This document shows, one piece after another, positions 46,620 through 57,937 of a DNA stretch of 64,000 bases (within the stretch, counting starts at the first letter, position 1; every line of letters begins with the position of its first letter). Source of the DNA: RPQJ01 sp963706755 (GTDB taxonomy: Bacteria; Pseudomonadota; Gammaproteobacteria; Steroidobacterales; Steroidobacteraceae); NCBI GenBank assembly GCA_963706755.1, contig CAVPNH010000010.1, positions 1 to 64,000 on the forward strand, in the 5' to 3' direction. Under the pieces are notes generated by a model. It was not told the origin of the DNA and ran no database searches. It worked only from the letters and a program-made list of their open reading frames with translations. Position numbers and translations under genes: made by a program.

Positions 46620-47498
46620 TCAATCCGCGCGGCGGCGCCCGCCGATCAGTCCCCAGCCTTCGCGCGCCGCGGTGAGTGCGATATCAAACCACGGCCGGTA
46701 AGCCGCTGTCACTGCGTCCGCCTGTTCGGTGAGCACGCCGGAGAGCGCGATTTCGCCGCCGGCGCGCACGGCGGCCGCGAGATGCGGCGCCAGTTCGACG
46801 AGCGGCCCGGCGAGTATGTTCGCGACCAGCACGTCGGCCGACGCCCCCGGCAGCAAGGGCTCGCCGGTCACGGTCAGCCCGGACAGGATGCCGTTCCGCT
46901 CGGCGTTTTCCCGGGTCGCGATCAGTGCCTGCGGATCGATGTCCACGGCGTGGGCCGAAGACGCTCCCAGCTTGAGCGCCGCAATCGCCAGGATTCCGCT
47001 GCCGCAGCCATAGTCCACCAGCGACCGGCCGCGCAGGTCCCGGCCGTCGAGCCATTCGAGGCACATCGCCGTGGTCGCGTGCGTCCCGGTGCCGAAGGCG
47101 AGGCCGGGATCGAGTTCGACGCGCACCGCATCGGGATCCCCCGCCGGCTGCCCGCCCGGGCAGACCCACAGCCGGCGGCCGAAGCGCATGGGCCGGAAGT
47201 CCCTGAGCCACTCCCGCTCCCACGCCTTGTCCTCGACGGTGGCCAGTCGCGGGGCCGCCACGCCCGGAAACAGCCGCGCAATCGCCTCGGTGATCGCTTC
47301 CGCATCGGCGTCGCCGGCGAAGAGCGCCTGCAGGCGCACCGTGGGCCAGAGCGGCGTCTCGCCCGGCGCGGGCTCGAGGACGGGATCGTCGGCGGCGTCC
47401 TCGAGCGTGACGGAGACGGCGCCGAGCTCCACGAGAGCGTCTTCCCAGGGGGCAGGGTCCGCGCCACCGATGTCGATCGTCAGTTGCAGGAAGGGCAT
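46620..47498 (-). CDS. prmA: Ribosomal protein L11 methyltransferase
   Basis: The 292-residue protein has the PrmA N-terminal L11-recognition domain (P-F-L-Q-L-T-I-D) and a Rossmann methyltransferase domain (F-G-T-G-T-H-A-T-T, V-D-Y-G-C-G-S-G-I-L-A-I, N-I-L-A-G-P-L). It trimethylates L11. In relatives accC is immediately upstream; here two genes on the other strand and a repeat cluster intervene. Confidence 0.94.
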   Translation of the reverse strand: MPFLQLTIDIGGADPAPWEDALVELGAVSVTLEDAADDPVLEPAPGETPLWPTVRLQALFAGDADAEAITEAIARLFPGVAAPRLATVEDKAWEREWLRDFRPMRFGRRLWVCPGGQPAGDPDAVRVELDPGLAFGTGTHATTAMCLEWLDGRDLRGRSLVDYGCGSGILAIAALKLGASSAHAVDIDPQALIATRENAERNGILSGLTVTGEPLLPGASADVLVANILAGPLVELAPHLAAAVRAGGEIALSGVLTEQADAVTAAYRPWFDIALTAAREGWGLIGGRRRAD

Positions 47499-47738
47499 GT
47501 CGCTGGTCTCGCCCGTCCGGCGCGGATCGGGCCTTGCGCCCGACCGATGCCGGTCTCCGGATCTCCTTGTCTCTCGCGTTCCCCCCGGGCATTCTCCTGC
47601 CGCCGGGACGCTCAGGGTAAACGAGATGGGTTCGCCCCGGACGCGGCGCCACGTCGCCCGGTCGTTCGGGCCAGGTACGAAACCGGGCGGGCGTCAGGCA
47701 CAAGGCCGCCCGATCGCACGATCGCAGGGGAGACTTCG

Positions 47739-48149
47739 ATGAGCAATTCCGTGATTTCCGGCGCCCGGCCGGCGCAGGTCCGCGTCTACAGCGTACTGCT
47801 GGTGCTGAGTGCCATACTCATGGCGCTGCTCGGCTGGTCGGCCGGCGCCTACTACGTGCCCGCCATGTGCCTGGCGCTGCTGGCCCTGCTCCTGTGGTCG
47901 GGCCGCGGGGGCGCGTTCTTCAAGTGGGTGCTGGTCGCGAACCAGGTCGGCGGCCTCGTGCTGATCCTGGCGCTGTGGCTCGGCGACCGCATCGGCCTCG
48001 GTCACGCCAAGCTCGACGTGTCCGGCGTGGCATTGCTCCTGAACCTGCTCTGCGGCGGTCCCCTCGCGTCCATCCTCGGGGGGCTCATGCTGCCTGGGCT
48101 GCGGGACGGCAAGCGCCTGTTCTCCTGGTTCAACGCGCGCCCGGCCTGA
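47739..48149 (+). CDS. Small membrane protein
   Basis: The 136-residue protein has about four hydrophobic segments (V-L-L-V-L-S-A-I-L-M-A-L-L-G-W-S; M-C-L-A-L-L-A-L-L-L-W; W-V-L-V-A-N-Q-V-G-G-L-V-L; a final one) and no known motif. AGGGGAG precedes the ATG. It lies 11 bases before the cytochrome/propeller gene, so the two form an operon inserted between prmA and accC. Confidence 0.7.
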   Translation: MSNSVISGARPAQVRVYSVLLVLSAILMALLGWSAGAYYVPAMCLALLALLLWSGRGGAFFKWVLVANQVGGLVLILALWLGDRIGLGHAKLDVSGVALLLNLLCGGPLASILGGLMLPGLRDGKRLFSWFNARPA

Positions 48150-48160
48150 AGGAGAGAACG

Positions 48161-49966
48161 ATGAACAACCGGGTTCTCTCCCTCCCGTTCCTGGTCGCCT
48201 GCGCGGCCGCCGGGATCGCCTCGCAAGCCAGCGCCGCGTCCTTCACGGGCAAGGTGACGCTGCCGGACGGCCGGCCCGCATTCGGCGCGATGCTGAGCGT
48301 CTTCAACGCCGACCACACGCGGAAGCAGACCGTTTACACGGCTGCCGACGGGACGTACGCAATCGTGACGCCGTATTCAGGCAGCCTCGCCCTGCGGGCG
48401 CGGCTGGCCAACTACGACGACGCATCGACCAGCGTGGACGCCGCCGCCGACGCCGTGGGCCAGGCGGACTTGCAGCTCAAGGCTTTCGCCGACGCGCAGG
48501 CCGCATCGGATGCGCTGTCCGCCTCGGCGCACAACGCGGTCCTCGCGTGGGGGCGGGCGGGCGACCGGCACGATTTCGTGAGCCAGTGCAATTACTGCCA
48601 CCAGATGGGCAATGCCACGACGCGGGCGCCGCGCAGCCACGAGGCGTGGATGGCCACCATCACCAAGATGGAAGGCTACCTCGCGATGGTCACGAAGTCC
48701 GAGAAGATCCGGATTGCATCCGTGTTCGAGAAAGGCTTCGACGGGCAGCCGGTGAAGGCGACCCACGACTACGGCGCGACGGCGGAACTCGCGCGTGCCA
48801 AGGTCGAGGAGTGGCAGGTCGGCGACGGGTTCTCGTTCATCCACGACATGGACGTGGCCAGCGACGGCAAGTTCTACGGCACCGACGAAGGGCACGACAA
48901 GCTCTGGGTGCTCGACCCCGCGACCGCGAAGGTCGAGGGGCTCGACCTCCCGCCCAGCGGCCTGCCGCGCGGCGGACTGTTCTCCGGCATGCACCTCGCG
49001 ATCGGCGTGTTCACCGGCAGCCACGGTCCGCACAGCATGGCGCAGACCAGCGACGGCCGGATCTGGATCACGAACGCGCTGTCGTCCACGCTGATGTCGT
49101 TCGACCCTGCGACGAAGCAGTTCAAGACCTACGCCGTTCCGGGGGACGCCATGTACCCGCACACGGTGCGCGTGGACAAGGACGACATCGTCTGGTTCAC
49201 CATCGTCGCCTCGAACCAGATGGGGCGCTTCGATCCGAAGACCGGCCAGATGACCGTGATGCGCCTGCCGTCGAACGGGTTCTTCCGCTGGATCAGCGAC
49301 ATGCTGTTCCCGACGCTGATGCGGATTTCGTCCTGGTTCCCGGACAAGGTGCTGCTGCTCAACTTCTCGCATCACCGCTTCCTCGGCTACACGGTGATGG
49401 CCTTCCCCTACGGCATCGACGTGAACCCGAAGGACGGCAGCATCTGGTACGCGAAGCTCTACGCCAACAGGATCGGGCGCATCGACCCGAAGACCATGGC
49501 GGTCACGGAGTACGAGACGCCGATGAGCGGCCCGCGGCGCCCGCGCTTCGACGCCGACGGAATCTTCTGGATACCCTCGTTCGACGAAGGCGGACTGATG
49601 CGCTTCGATCCCGCGACGGGCAAGTTCGACGCCTACACGGTCCCGGGCGTGGCGCCGGGCGAATACGAGACGCCCTATGCGCTCAACGTCTATCGCCCCA
49701 CGGGCGAGGTGTGGATGGCCGCGAACAACTCGGACCGGGTGATCCGCTTCACGCCGGCCACCAGGACCTTCCAGAGCTATCCGAGCCCGACGCGGGTCAC
49801 GGTGCTGCGCGACTTCTCGTTCACGAAGGACGGGCGCGTGTGCACGTCGCAGTCGAACCTGCCGGCCTACGCGATCGAGGGCGGGGTGCCGAGCTACCTC
49901 TGCATCGATCCGGCGGGCGGCGAGCGCGATCGCGCGGCGCTGGCGGCGGCTGCCAGCGGCGGTTGA
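48161..49966 (+). CDS. Periplasmic haem-containing Vgb-like beta-propeller protein
   Basis: The 601-residue protein has a signal peptide (cleavage after A-S-A-A), a carboxypeptidase-regulatory-like beta sandwich at about 26-100, one c-type haem site C-N-Y-C-H (143-147) with a possible Met ligand in I-T-K-M-E-G-Y, and a beta-propeller at about 220-590 of repeats such as F-D-P-A-T-K-Q-F-K-T-Y, W-I-T-N and V-W-M-A-A-N-N-S-D-R-V, like virginiamycin B lyase/SMP-30 proteins. AGGAGAG precedes the ATG. The catalytic role is unknown; oxidation coupled to the haem is a guess. Confidence 0.78.
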   Translation: MNNRVLSLPFLVACAAAGIASQASAASFTGKVTLPDGRPAFGAMLSVFNADHTRKQTVYTAADGTYAIVTPYSGSLALRARLANYDDASTSVDAAADAVGQADLQLKAFADAQAASDALSASAHNAVLAWGRAGDRHDFVSQCNYCHQMGNATTRAPRSHEAWMATITKMEGYLAMVTKSEKIRIASVFEKGFDGQPVKATHDYGATAELARAKVEEWQVGDGFSFIHDMDVASDGKFYGTDEGHDKLWVLDPATAKVEGLDLPPSGLPRGGLFSGMHLAIGVFTGSHGPHSMAQTSDGRIWITNALSSTLMSFDPATKQFKTYAVPGDAMYPHTVRVDKDDIVWFTIVASNQMGRFDPKTGQMTVMRLPSNGFFRWISDMLFPTLMRISSWFPDKVLLLNFSHHRFLGYTVMAFPYGIDVNPKDGSIWYAKLYANRIGRIDPKTMAVTEYETPMSGPRRPRFDADGIFWIPSFDEGGLMRFDPATGKFDAYTVPGVAPGEYETPYALNVYRPTGEVWMAANNSDRVIRFTPATRTFQSYPSPTRVTVLRDFSFTKDGRVCTSQSNLPAYAIEGGVPSYLCIDPAGGERDRAALAAAASGG

Positions 49967-49967
49967 G

Positions 49968-50395
49968 GCGTCCACCCGGGTACTGCCCCGGCTTCGCTCG
50001 GAGATATGCTCGCCGGAGCAGTACCCGTGCGGACGCCACAGGGGCTCACGTAGCTGGCGTCAGTGGCTGACCTCAAGTGGCCGACCTCGGTAGCCGGCCA
50101 CGAGGGCCAATCCTGGACTCGCAGCGTCGCGATGCTGCCTCGATGCTGCGCGGCGATCGCGGGCGGTCAAGGGTTTGTCCAGGCGAGCATATTTCCGGGC
50201 GAAGCCGGACAAACCCTTGAGCGCCCGCTTGCCGCAGGCGCAAGGGCAGCGGGCGAGCACTCGTCCGGGCGAAGCCGGACAAACCCTTGGCTCCCCGATC
50301 GCCGCTTACGCGAGTGCTGCTTGCGAGGGCGTTGCTGACGCGAGCGCCGGCTACGCGAGCGCCGCCTACGCGAGCGCCGCCTACGCGATCGCTGG

Positions 50396-50398
<3 letters not shown>
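49968..50398. repeat. Cluster of interspersed inverted and tandem repeats
   Basis: The region between the propeller gene and accC contains no supported gene. A motif GCGAGCATATTTCCG followed by GCGAAGCCGG occurs forward at about 50183-50208, degenerate at 50253-50278, and as reverse complement at about 49990-50017. CAAGGGTTTGTCC (50168-50180) pairs with GGACAAACCCTTG (50207-50219), and the latter recurs within a 26-base direct repeat (50194-50219 = 50264-50289). The reverse copy is itself flanked by imperfect arms at 49968-49987 and about 50017-50036. It ends in a tandem 15-mer. Confidence 0.75.
50339..50398. repeat. Tandem 15-bp repeat, four units
   Basis: Units CGCGAGCGCCGGCTA, CGCGAGCGCCGCCTA (twice) and CGCGATCGCTGGCTA follow one another at 50339-50398; two more degenerate units precede them from about 50309. 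The last unit contains the accC stop codon (50396-50398 on the minus strand). Confidence 0.85.
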
Positions 50399-51737
<1,339 letters not shown>

Positions 51738-51738
<1 letters not shown>

Positions 51739-52196
51739 TACTCGATCACGAACAGGGGCTGGCCGAACTCGACCGGATCGCCGTTCTTGACCAGGATGGA
51801 CACGACGCGCCCCGCCTTGTCGCATTCGATCTGGTTCATCATCTTCATGGCTTCGATGATGCAGAGCACGTCGCCCGGCTTCACCTCGCTGCCGAGGTCC
51901 ACGAACGCCTTCGCGCCCGGCGCCGGCGCGGCGTAGAACGTCCCGACCATCGGCGCGGTCACGGACTGGTCAGGGGCCGGCGCGGGCTTCGCCGGCGCGG
52001 CTGCGGCGACGGCGGGCGAGCCGTGGCCGGCGGGTGCCGCAGGTGCCGCGTAGCTCATCGGCGCGTGGAAGGCGTGCACGGGTCCCGTCGGGTGGCGGCT
52101 GATGCGGACCGACTCCTCGCCTTCCTTGATCTCGATTTCCGAGATGCCCGATTCTTCGAGCAGCTCGATGAGTTTCTTGACCTTGCGAATGTCCAT
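51738..52196 (-). CDS. accB: Biotin carboxyl carrier protein
   Basis: The 152-residue protein has an N-terminal domain (I-R-K-V-K-K-L-I-E-L-L-E-E-S-G-I), an Ala/Pro linker at about 50-80 and a biotinyl domain with E-A-M-K-M-M (biotinylated Lys 118). It carries the carboxyl group in acetyl-CoA carboxylase. Encoded directly upstream of accC with overlapping stop and start, and 26 bases after aroQ. Confidence 0.95.
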
Positions 52197-52222
52197 TCGG
52201 GTTTCCCTTGGATCTGTCGTTG

Positions 52223-52681
52223 TCAGGCGTGCCCGCGTGGCCGGGCGGCGAGGTACTCGGAGGCCGCGCGCAGGGCAAGTTCGTAGCCGACCGCGCCCAG
52301 GCCCGTGATCGAGCCCACGGCGATGTCGGAGAAATAGGAGTGGTGCCGGAAGGATTCCCGGGAATACACGTTGCTCAGGTGCACCTCGATGAACGGGATC
52401 TTCACGGCGAGGAGCGCATCGCGCAGCGCGACGCTCGTGTGGGTGAACCCGGCGGGGTTGAACAGGATGAACGCGACGTGGCTGGTCGGCGCCTCGTGGA
52501 CCCGCGCGATCAGTTCGGACTCGGAGTTGCTCTGGAACGCCGTCAGGTGATGGCCGGACTCGGAGGCGAGCTGCCCCATGCGCTCATGTACCTGGTCGAG
52601 GGTCACCTTGCCGTAGATGCCCGGCTCGCGGGCCCCGAGGAGGTTCAGGTTCGGGCCGTTCAGCAGCAGGATGTGAGCCAT
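52223..52681 (-). CDS. aroQ: Type II 3-dehydroquinate dehydratase
   Basis: The 152-residue protein has L-N-G-P-N-L-N-L-L-G-A-R-E-P-x-x-Y-G, with the catalytic Tyr, and F-I-L-F-N-P-A-G-F-T-H-T-S-V-A-L-R-D-A. It converts 3-dehydroquinate to 3-dehydroshikimate. The aroQ-accB-accC order is conserved in gammaproteobacteria. Confidence 0.95.
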   Translation of the reverse strand: MAHILLLNGPNLNLLGAREPGIYGKVTLDQVHERMGQLASESGHHLTAFQSNSESELIARVHEAPTSHVAFILFNPAGFTHTSVALRDALLAVKIPFIEVHLSNVYSRESFRHHSYFSDIAVGSITGLGAVGYELALRAASEYLAARPRGHA

Positions 52682-52746
52682 GACTTTGCGGCGTACCCGG
52701 AGAAGGCGGCAAGTTTAACGCCAATCGCCGCAAGGTTGTGCAAGGT

Positions 52747-53391
52747 TCAGTCCTGGCGTCCCGTGCCGGCCTTCAATCCAGCGATCGCCGATGCGATCTG
52801 CGACCGTGCCGCTTCCAGGGACACACGGCCCTGGTTCACCTGCTCGACCGTGCCGAGGATGGCCTCGGCAATGGGCTCGGTCAACTCACCCACATGGCAG
52901 ACGACGATCCGGCCCTGGCTGTCGGAGAACACGGTGAATGGGAACCCGACGATCTCGATGCCGAACCTGGCTGCCGCGTCGAGGGCCTCCTGCTCGCCGA
53001 TGAGGAGCGGGTAGCCGATCTTCGCCTGGTCGGCGTAGGCGAGGACCTTGTCGCGGTAGTCTGCCGCGATGCCGATCACCTGGAATCCGTCGGGCCCGTA
53101 GCGCTCCTGCAGCCGGCCCAGCAGCGGGATTTCGCGCCGGCAGGGCGCGCACCACGTGGCCCAGAAATTCACGATCAGCGACTTGCCCTGCCAGTCCGCC
53201 AGCGAGCGCAAGGTCCCGTCGCGGTCGGCGAGCTTGAACTCGGGGATCCGCTCCGCCAGGCGGACGGCCGGCGCCTCGGCCGGCGCGGGCGGGGGCGCTG
53301 CCAGCCGGGCGTATTGCTCATAGGCGAGGTAGGCCGCGGCACCGGCGCCCACGGCGCCGACCGCGAGCGCGACGAGCGCAAGCCGCCTCAC
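52747..53391 (-). CDS. TlpA/ResA-like thiol-disulfide protein, membrane-anchored
   Basis: The 214-residue protein has an N-terminal membrane anchor (L-A-L-V-A-L-A-V-G-A-V-G-A-G) and a TlpA-like thioredoxin domain with W-C-A-P-C (Cys 81, 84) and G-F-P-F-T cis-Pro. It probably reduces periplasmic disulfides with electrons from DsbD. Its GTG start overlaps the dsbD stop (GTGA), so the two are translationally coupled. Confidence 0.9.
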   Translation of the reverse strand: MRRLALVALAVGAVGAGAAAYLAYEQYARLAAPPPAPAEAPAVRLAERIPEFKLADRDGTLRSLADWQGKSLIVNFWATWCAPCRREIPLLGRLQERYGPDGFQVIGIAADYRDKVLAYADQAKIGYPLLIGEQEALDAAARFGIEIVGFPFTVFSDSQGRIVVCHVGELTEPIAEAILGTVEQVNQGRVSLEAARSQIASAIAGLKAGTGRQD

Positions 53392-55292
53392 GCGCCGTTG
53401 CCGCCGAAGGCCTGCGCCACGTGCGCGCGGAACTCCTCGGCGGGCTGGAAGCCGACCACGCGGAAGTCCTTGCGCTCCGTTCCGTCGGCCGCGAAGAACA
53501 CGATGGTCGGCGGGCCGAGGATGCCGAAGCGCGCGAGCAGCGCCTGGTCGTCGTCGTCGTTCGCGGTGACGTCGGCCTGCAGCAGTACGGCGCGTGCGAG
53601 CGCCGCCTGTACGCGCGGCTCGGTGAAGGTCTGGTCCTCCATCTCCTTGCAGGACACGCACCAGTCCGCATAGAAGTCGAGCATCAACGGGCGACCGGCG
53701 GCCTGTGCCGCCGCCAGCTCGCGGTCGAAGTCGGCGACCGTCTTGATGCGCTTGAGCGCGAGCCTGTGCTCCGCGGCCGGCGCACCTGCCTTGCCGCCCA
53801 GCCCCTCGAGCGGTCGCAGCGGGTCGCTGCGGCCGGCGAGGGCACCGACCAGCATCAGCACGCCGTACACGAGCGCGAGCACGCCGATGCCGCGGCGGAC
53901 GGCGACCGTTCCGCGCTTCGCGTCGGAGGCGCCCATGGTGATCAGGCAGTAGCCGGAGACGAAGGCGAGCACGGCCCAGAGCGCGAGCGTCAGCGGCCCG
54001 GGCAGGATGCGCCCCAGCATCCACACCGCGACGCCCAGCATCATCACGCCGAACGCGGCCTTCACCGCGTCCATCCACGGCCCGGCCTTCGGCAGCAGCC
54101 GGCCGGCCGACGCGCCGATGAGCAGCAACGGTGCGCCCATGCCCAGGCTCAACGCGAAGAGCGCCGCCCCGCCGCGGAACACGTTGCCGCTCTGCCCGAT
54201 GACCGCGAGCGCAGCGACCAGCGGCGGCGCCACGCAAGCCGTGACGATGAGGGAGGAGAGCGCGCCCATCACCGCCGTGCCGACCAGCGTGCCCTGCTTC
54301 TGCCGGTTGCTCAGGTCCGCGACGCGCGCCTGGAACGCGGCCGGCACCTGCAGGTTGAACACGCCGAACATCCCGAGCGCCAGCAGCACGAAAAGCCCGG
54401 CGAAGACCACGATGATCCACGGTTGCTGGAAGAACGCCTGCGCCTGCCGTCCCGCGGCCGCGAAGGCCGCGCCCGCCACCGTATAGGTGAGCGCCATGCC
54501 GAGCACGTAGGCGAGCGACAGGGAGAACGCGCGGCCCCGCGAGACGGGACGGTCGCGACCCGCGCCCACGATGATCCCGGAGAGGATCGGCACCATTGGC
54601 AGCACGCAGGGCGTGAACGCGAGCAGCAGGCCCGCGCCGAAGAAGGTCGCCAGGACGGCGAGCAGGCTGCCGTTGCGGATCTTGTCGGCGAGCGCATCCT
54701 GGGCCGACCTGACCGGGCCCGCCTCGCCGCTGCGCCGGTCCGCCGACGCGGATGCGAGCCCCGTTGCCGTCAGCCCGACCTTGACCGTCTTGCGGATCGG
54801 CGGATAGCAGAGCCCCGCCTCGGCGCAACCCTGGTAACCCACCTCGAGCGTGATCTCGCGCGTGCCGGCGGCGGTGGCGACCGGAACCTCGGCGTCCATC
54901 CGCTCGAAGAACACGACCTGATCGCCGAAGTAATCGTCGTGCTTGACCTTGCCGCCCGGGATCGACGGCGGTCCGAGTTGTGCGTCGCCCGACGGCGATG
55001 TCACTTTCACCTTGTCGCGGTAGAGGTAGTAGCCCTCGGCGATGTCCCAGTGCAGGGAGACCTGGTCGGGTCGGTCGCTCGTGGCCACGAGCACGAACGC
55101 CTTGCTGGCCGGCAGCAGGCTGCCTTCGGACGGTTGCTCGCTGCCGAGCAGCTGCTTGATGTCGAAGCCGCCTTGCTTCGCGTCACCGGCCTCCCGGTCG
55201 GCGGCGGAAACGGCCGTGGCGGTCAGTCCGGCCAGCGCGATCAGCGCGGGCAGCACAAGTCGGTGTCTGTCGATAGATGCGATTCGTTTCAT
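53388..55292 (-). CDS. dsbD: Thiol:disulfide interchange protein DsbD
   Basis: The 634-residue protein has a signal peptide, an N-terminal alpha domain (Y-Q-G-C-A-E-A-G-L-C-Y-P-P), an eight-helix membrane domain (F-T-P-C-V-L-P-M-V-P-I-L-S-G and V-T-A-C-V-A-P-P) and a C-terminal thioredoxin domain with Y-A-D-W-C-V-S-C-K. It carries reducing power from cytoplasmic thioredoxin to the periplasm. M-K-R-I at 55292 is the chosen start. It is divergent from groES. Confidence 0.95.
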   Translation of the reverse strand: MKRIASIDRHRLVLPALIALAGLTATAVSAADREAGDAKQGGFDIKQLLGSEQPSEGSLLPASKAFVLVATSDRPDQVSLHWDIAEGYYLYRDKVKVTSPSGDAQLGPPSIPGGKVKHDDYFGDQVVFFERMDAEVPVATAAGTREITLEVGYQGCAEAGLCYPPIRKTVKVGLTATGLASASADRRSGEAGPVRSAQDALADKIRNGSLLAVLATFFGAGLLLAFTPCVLPMVPILSGIIVGAGRDRPVSRGRAFSLSLAYVLGMALTYTVAGAAFAAAGRQAQAFFQQPWIIVVFAGLFVLLALGMFGVFNLQVPAAFQARVADLSNRQKQGTLVGTAVMGALSSLIVTACVAPPLVAALAVIGQSGNVFRGGAALFALSLGMGAPLLLIGASAGRLLPKAGPWMDAVKAAFGVMMLGVAVWMLGRILPGPLTLALWAVLAFVSGYCLITMGASDAKRGTVAVRRGIGVLALVYGVLMLVGALAGRSDPLRPLEGLGGKAGAPAAEHRLALKRIKTVADFDRELAAAQAAGRPLMLDFYADWCVSCKEMEDQTFTEPRVQAALARAVLLQADVTANDDDDQALLARFGILGPPTIVFFAADGTERKDFRVVGFQPAEEFRAHVAQAFGGNGA

Positions 55293-55521
55293 GCGTGCCG
55301 TCTGGTCAAGCGCCCGAAAAATGCCCCGGTCGCGAACCCTGCGCAACCTGGCCTGGCGACTGTAAGAATGTCGAGCCCGAAAGAATATCATTTTCTTTCA
55401 TATGGTTAGAGCGTTGTTTGGCGGCCGGGCCGGTGCCTGTCGCCGCACCCCCTCCGGGGCCATCCGGGTGTCCCAGTGGGCGGTTCGAGGCCACGTCGGA
55501 CCTCGTATGACCGCCTCAGGG

Positions 55522-55550
55522 CTTGAATTCACGCTCCCGGGACCTATTAT
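55522..55550 (+). promoter_or_regulatory. groESL promoter (sigma-70/sigma-32-like)
   Basis: CTTGAAT at 55522-55528 and CCTATTAT at 55543-55550 (TATTAT at 55545-55550, 16 bases after TTGAAT) fit either a sigma-70 promoter or the CTTGAA/CCCCAT-type heat-shock promoter. It sits directly upstream of the CIRCE-like element. Confidence 0.6.
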
Positions 55551-55576
55551 TAGCAGCCGCATGAGGAGAGTGCTAA
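55550..55576. promoter_or_regulatory. Degenerate CIRCE (HrcA operator)
   Basis: The right half GAGTGCTAA at 55568-55576 is a perfect CIRCE half-site. The left half TTAGCAGCC at 55550-55558 matches TTAGCACTC at 7 of 9 positions, and the spacer is exactly 9 bases as in the consensus. HrcA repression of groESL is inferred; hrcA is not in the window. Confidence 0.7.
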
Positions 55577-55631
55577 CACTCCCCCCGCGAATTCCCTTAC
55601 AGCTGAACGTACCAAAACGGAGATTTCAGCA

Positions 55632-55934
55632 ATGGCTGACAAGTTGAAGATTCGTCCGCTTCATGACCGCGTGATCATCCAGCGGCTCGACGCCGAGACC
55701 AAGTCCCCCGGTGGCATCGTGATCCCCGACACCGCAGCCGAGAAGCCGATCCGCGGCAAGGTCGTCGCGGTGGGCAAGGGCAAGATCCTCGAGAACGGCA
55801 CCGTTCGCCCGCTCGACGTAAAGGTCGGCGACCACATCCTCTTCGGCAAGTACAGCGGTACCGAGGTGAAGGTCGATGGCGAGGAATACCTCGTCATGCG
55901 CGAAGAAGACGTGATGGCGGTGCTCGAGAAGTAA
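55632..55934 (+). CDS. groES: Co-chaperonin GroES
   Basis: The 100-residue protein has the GroES fold and signature: I-R-P-L-H-D-R-V-I-I-Q-R near the N-terminus, the mobile loop with S-P-G-G-I-V-I-P, and V-G-D-H-I-L-F-G-K-Y. It caps the GroEL chamber. Followed after 44 bases by groEL. Confidence 0.97.
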   Translation: MADKLKIRPLHDRVIIQRLDAETKSPGGIVIPDTAAEKPIRGKVVAVGKGKILENGTVRPLDVKVGDHILFGKYSGTEVKVDGEEYLVMREEDVMAVLEK

Positions 55935-55978
55935 TCGCCCGCCCGCAAGCAACCAACGAATTCCGGAGAACTACTGCA

Positions 55979-57625
<1,647 letters not shown>

Positions 57626-57654
57626 GGTCGAGAGACTTTACCGCTCGATGAACG

Positions 57655-57683
57655 AGGCCCGGGAGGCGACTCCCGGGCCTTTT
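57655..57683 (+). terminator. Rho-independent terminator of groESL
   Basis: AGGCCCGGGA at 57655-57664 pairs perfectly with TCCCGGGCCT at 57671-57680 around a 6-base loop, followed by a TTTT run. It lies 30 bases past the groEL stop. Confidence 0.88.
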
Positions 57684-57877
57684 CGTTGCGGGCGGGCTGG
57701 GAAGTCCCGGCTGCCGCACGCGGCCGGTGCGCCGACAGCAAACAGGCGCACTCCGGCATGCGCGTTTGAATTTCCCATCCCCATCGTGACCGCGCGAACG
57801 CCGACGACCGCGGCGCCAATCACGGCCGCCTTAACCCTCCGGCGAGAACACGCGGGAAAGCCGGCTCCCTGATGCGA

Positions 57878-57902
57878 CGAGCCCGCCGGAACGGCGGGCT
57901 CG
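57878..57902 (-). terminator. Stem-loop after the outer-membrane barrel gene
   Basis: CGAGCCCGCCG at 57878-57888 pairs with CGGCGGGCTCG at 57892-57902 with a three-base loop. It lies about 35 bases past the stop of the minus-strand barrel gene but lacks a clear T-run, so termination is uncertain. Confidence 0.5.
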
Positions 57903-57937
57903 CGCAACGCATCACTGCGGTGTCGGTCAGGTCCGCC

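Larger units (their letters stand above)
55293..55631. other. dsbD/groES intergenic region
   Basis: These 339 bases contain the groESL promoter and CIRCE-like element at the right (separate entries). The left 220 bases hold no supported gene; short open frames there lack coding-type third-position bias and known motifs. Confidence 0.5.
57626..57937. other. Gene-free region between groEL and the outer-membrane gene
   Basis: About 310 bases contain the groEL terminator and, at the right, a stem-loop downstream of the minus-strand barrel gene (separate entries). I see no gene; short frames here lack similarity to known proteins. Confidence 0.5.
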
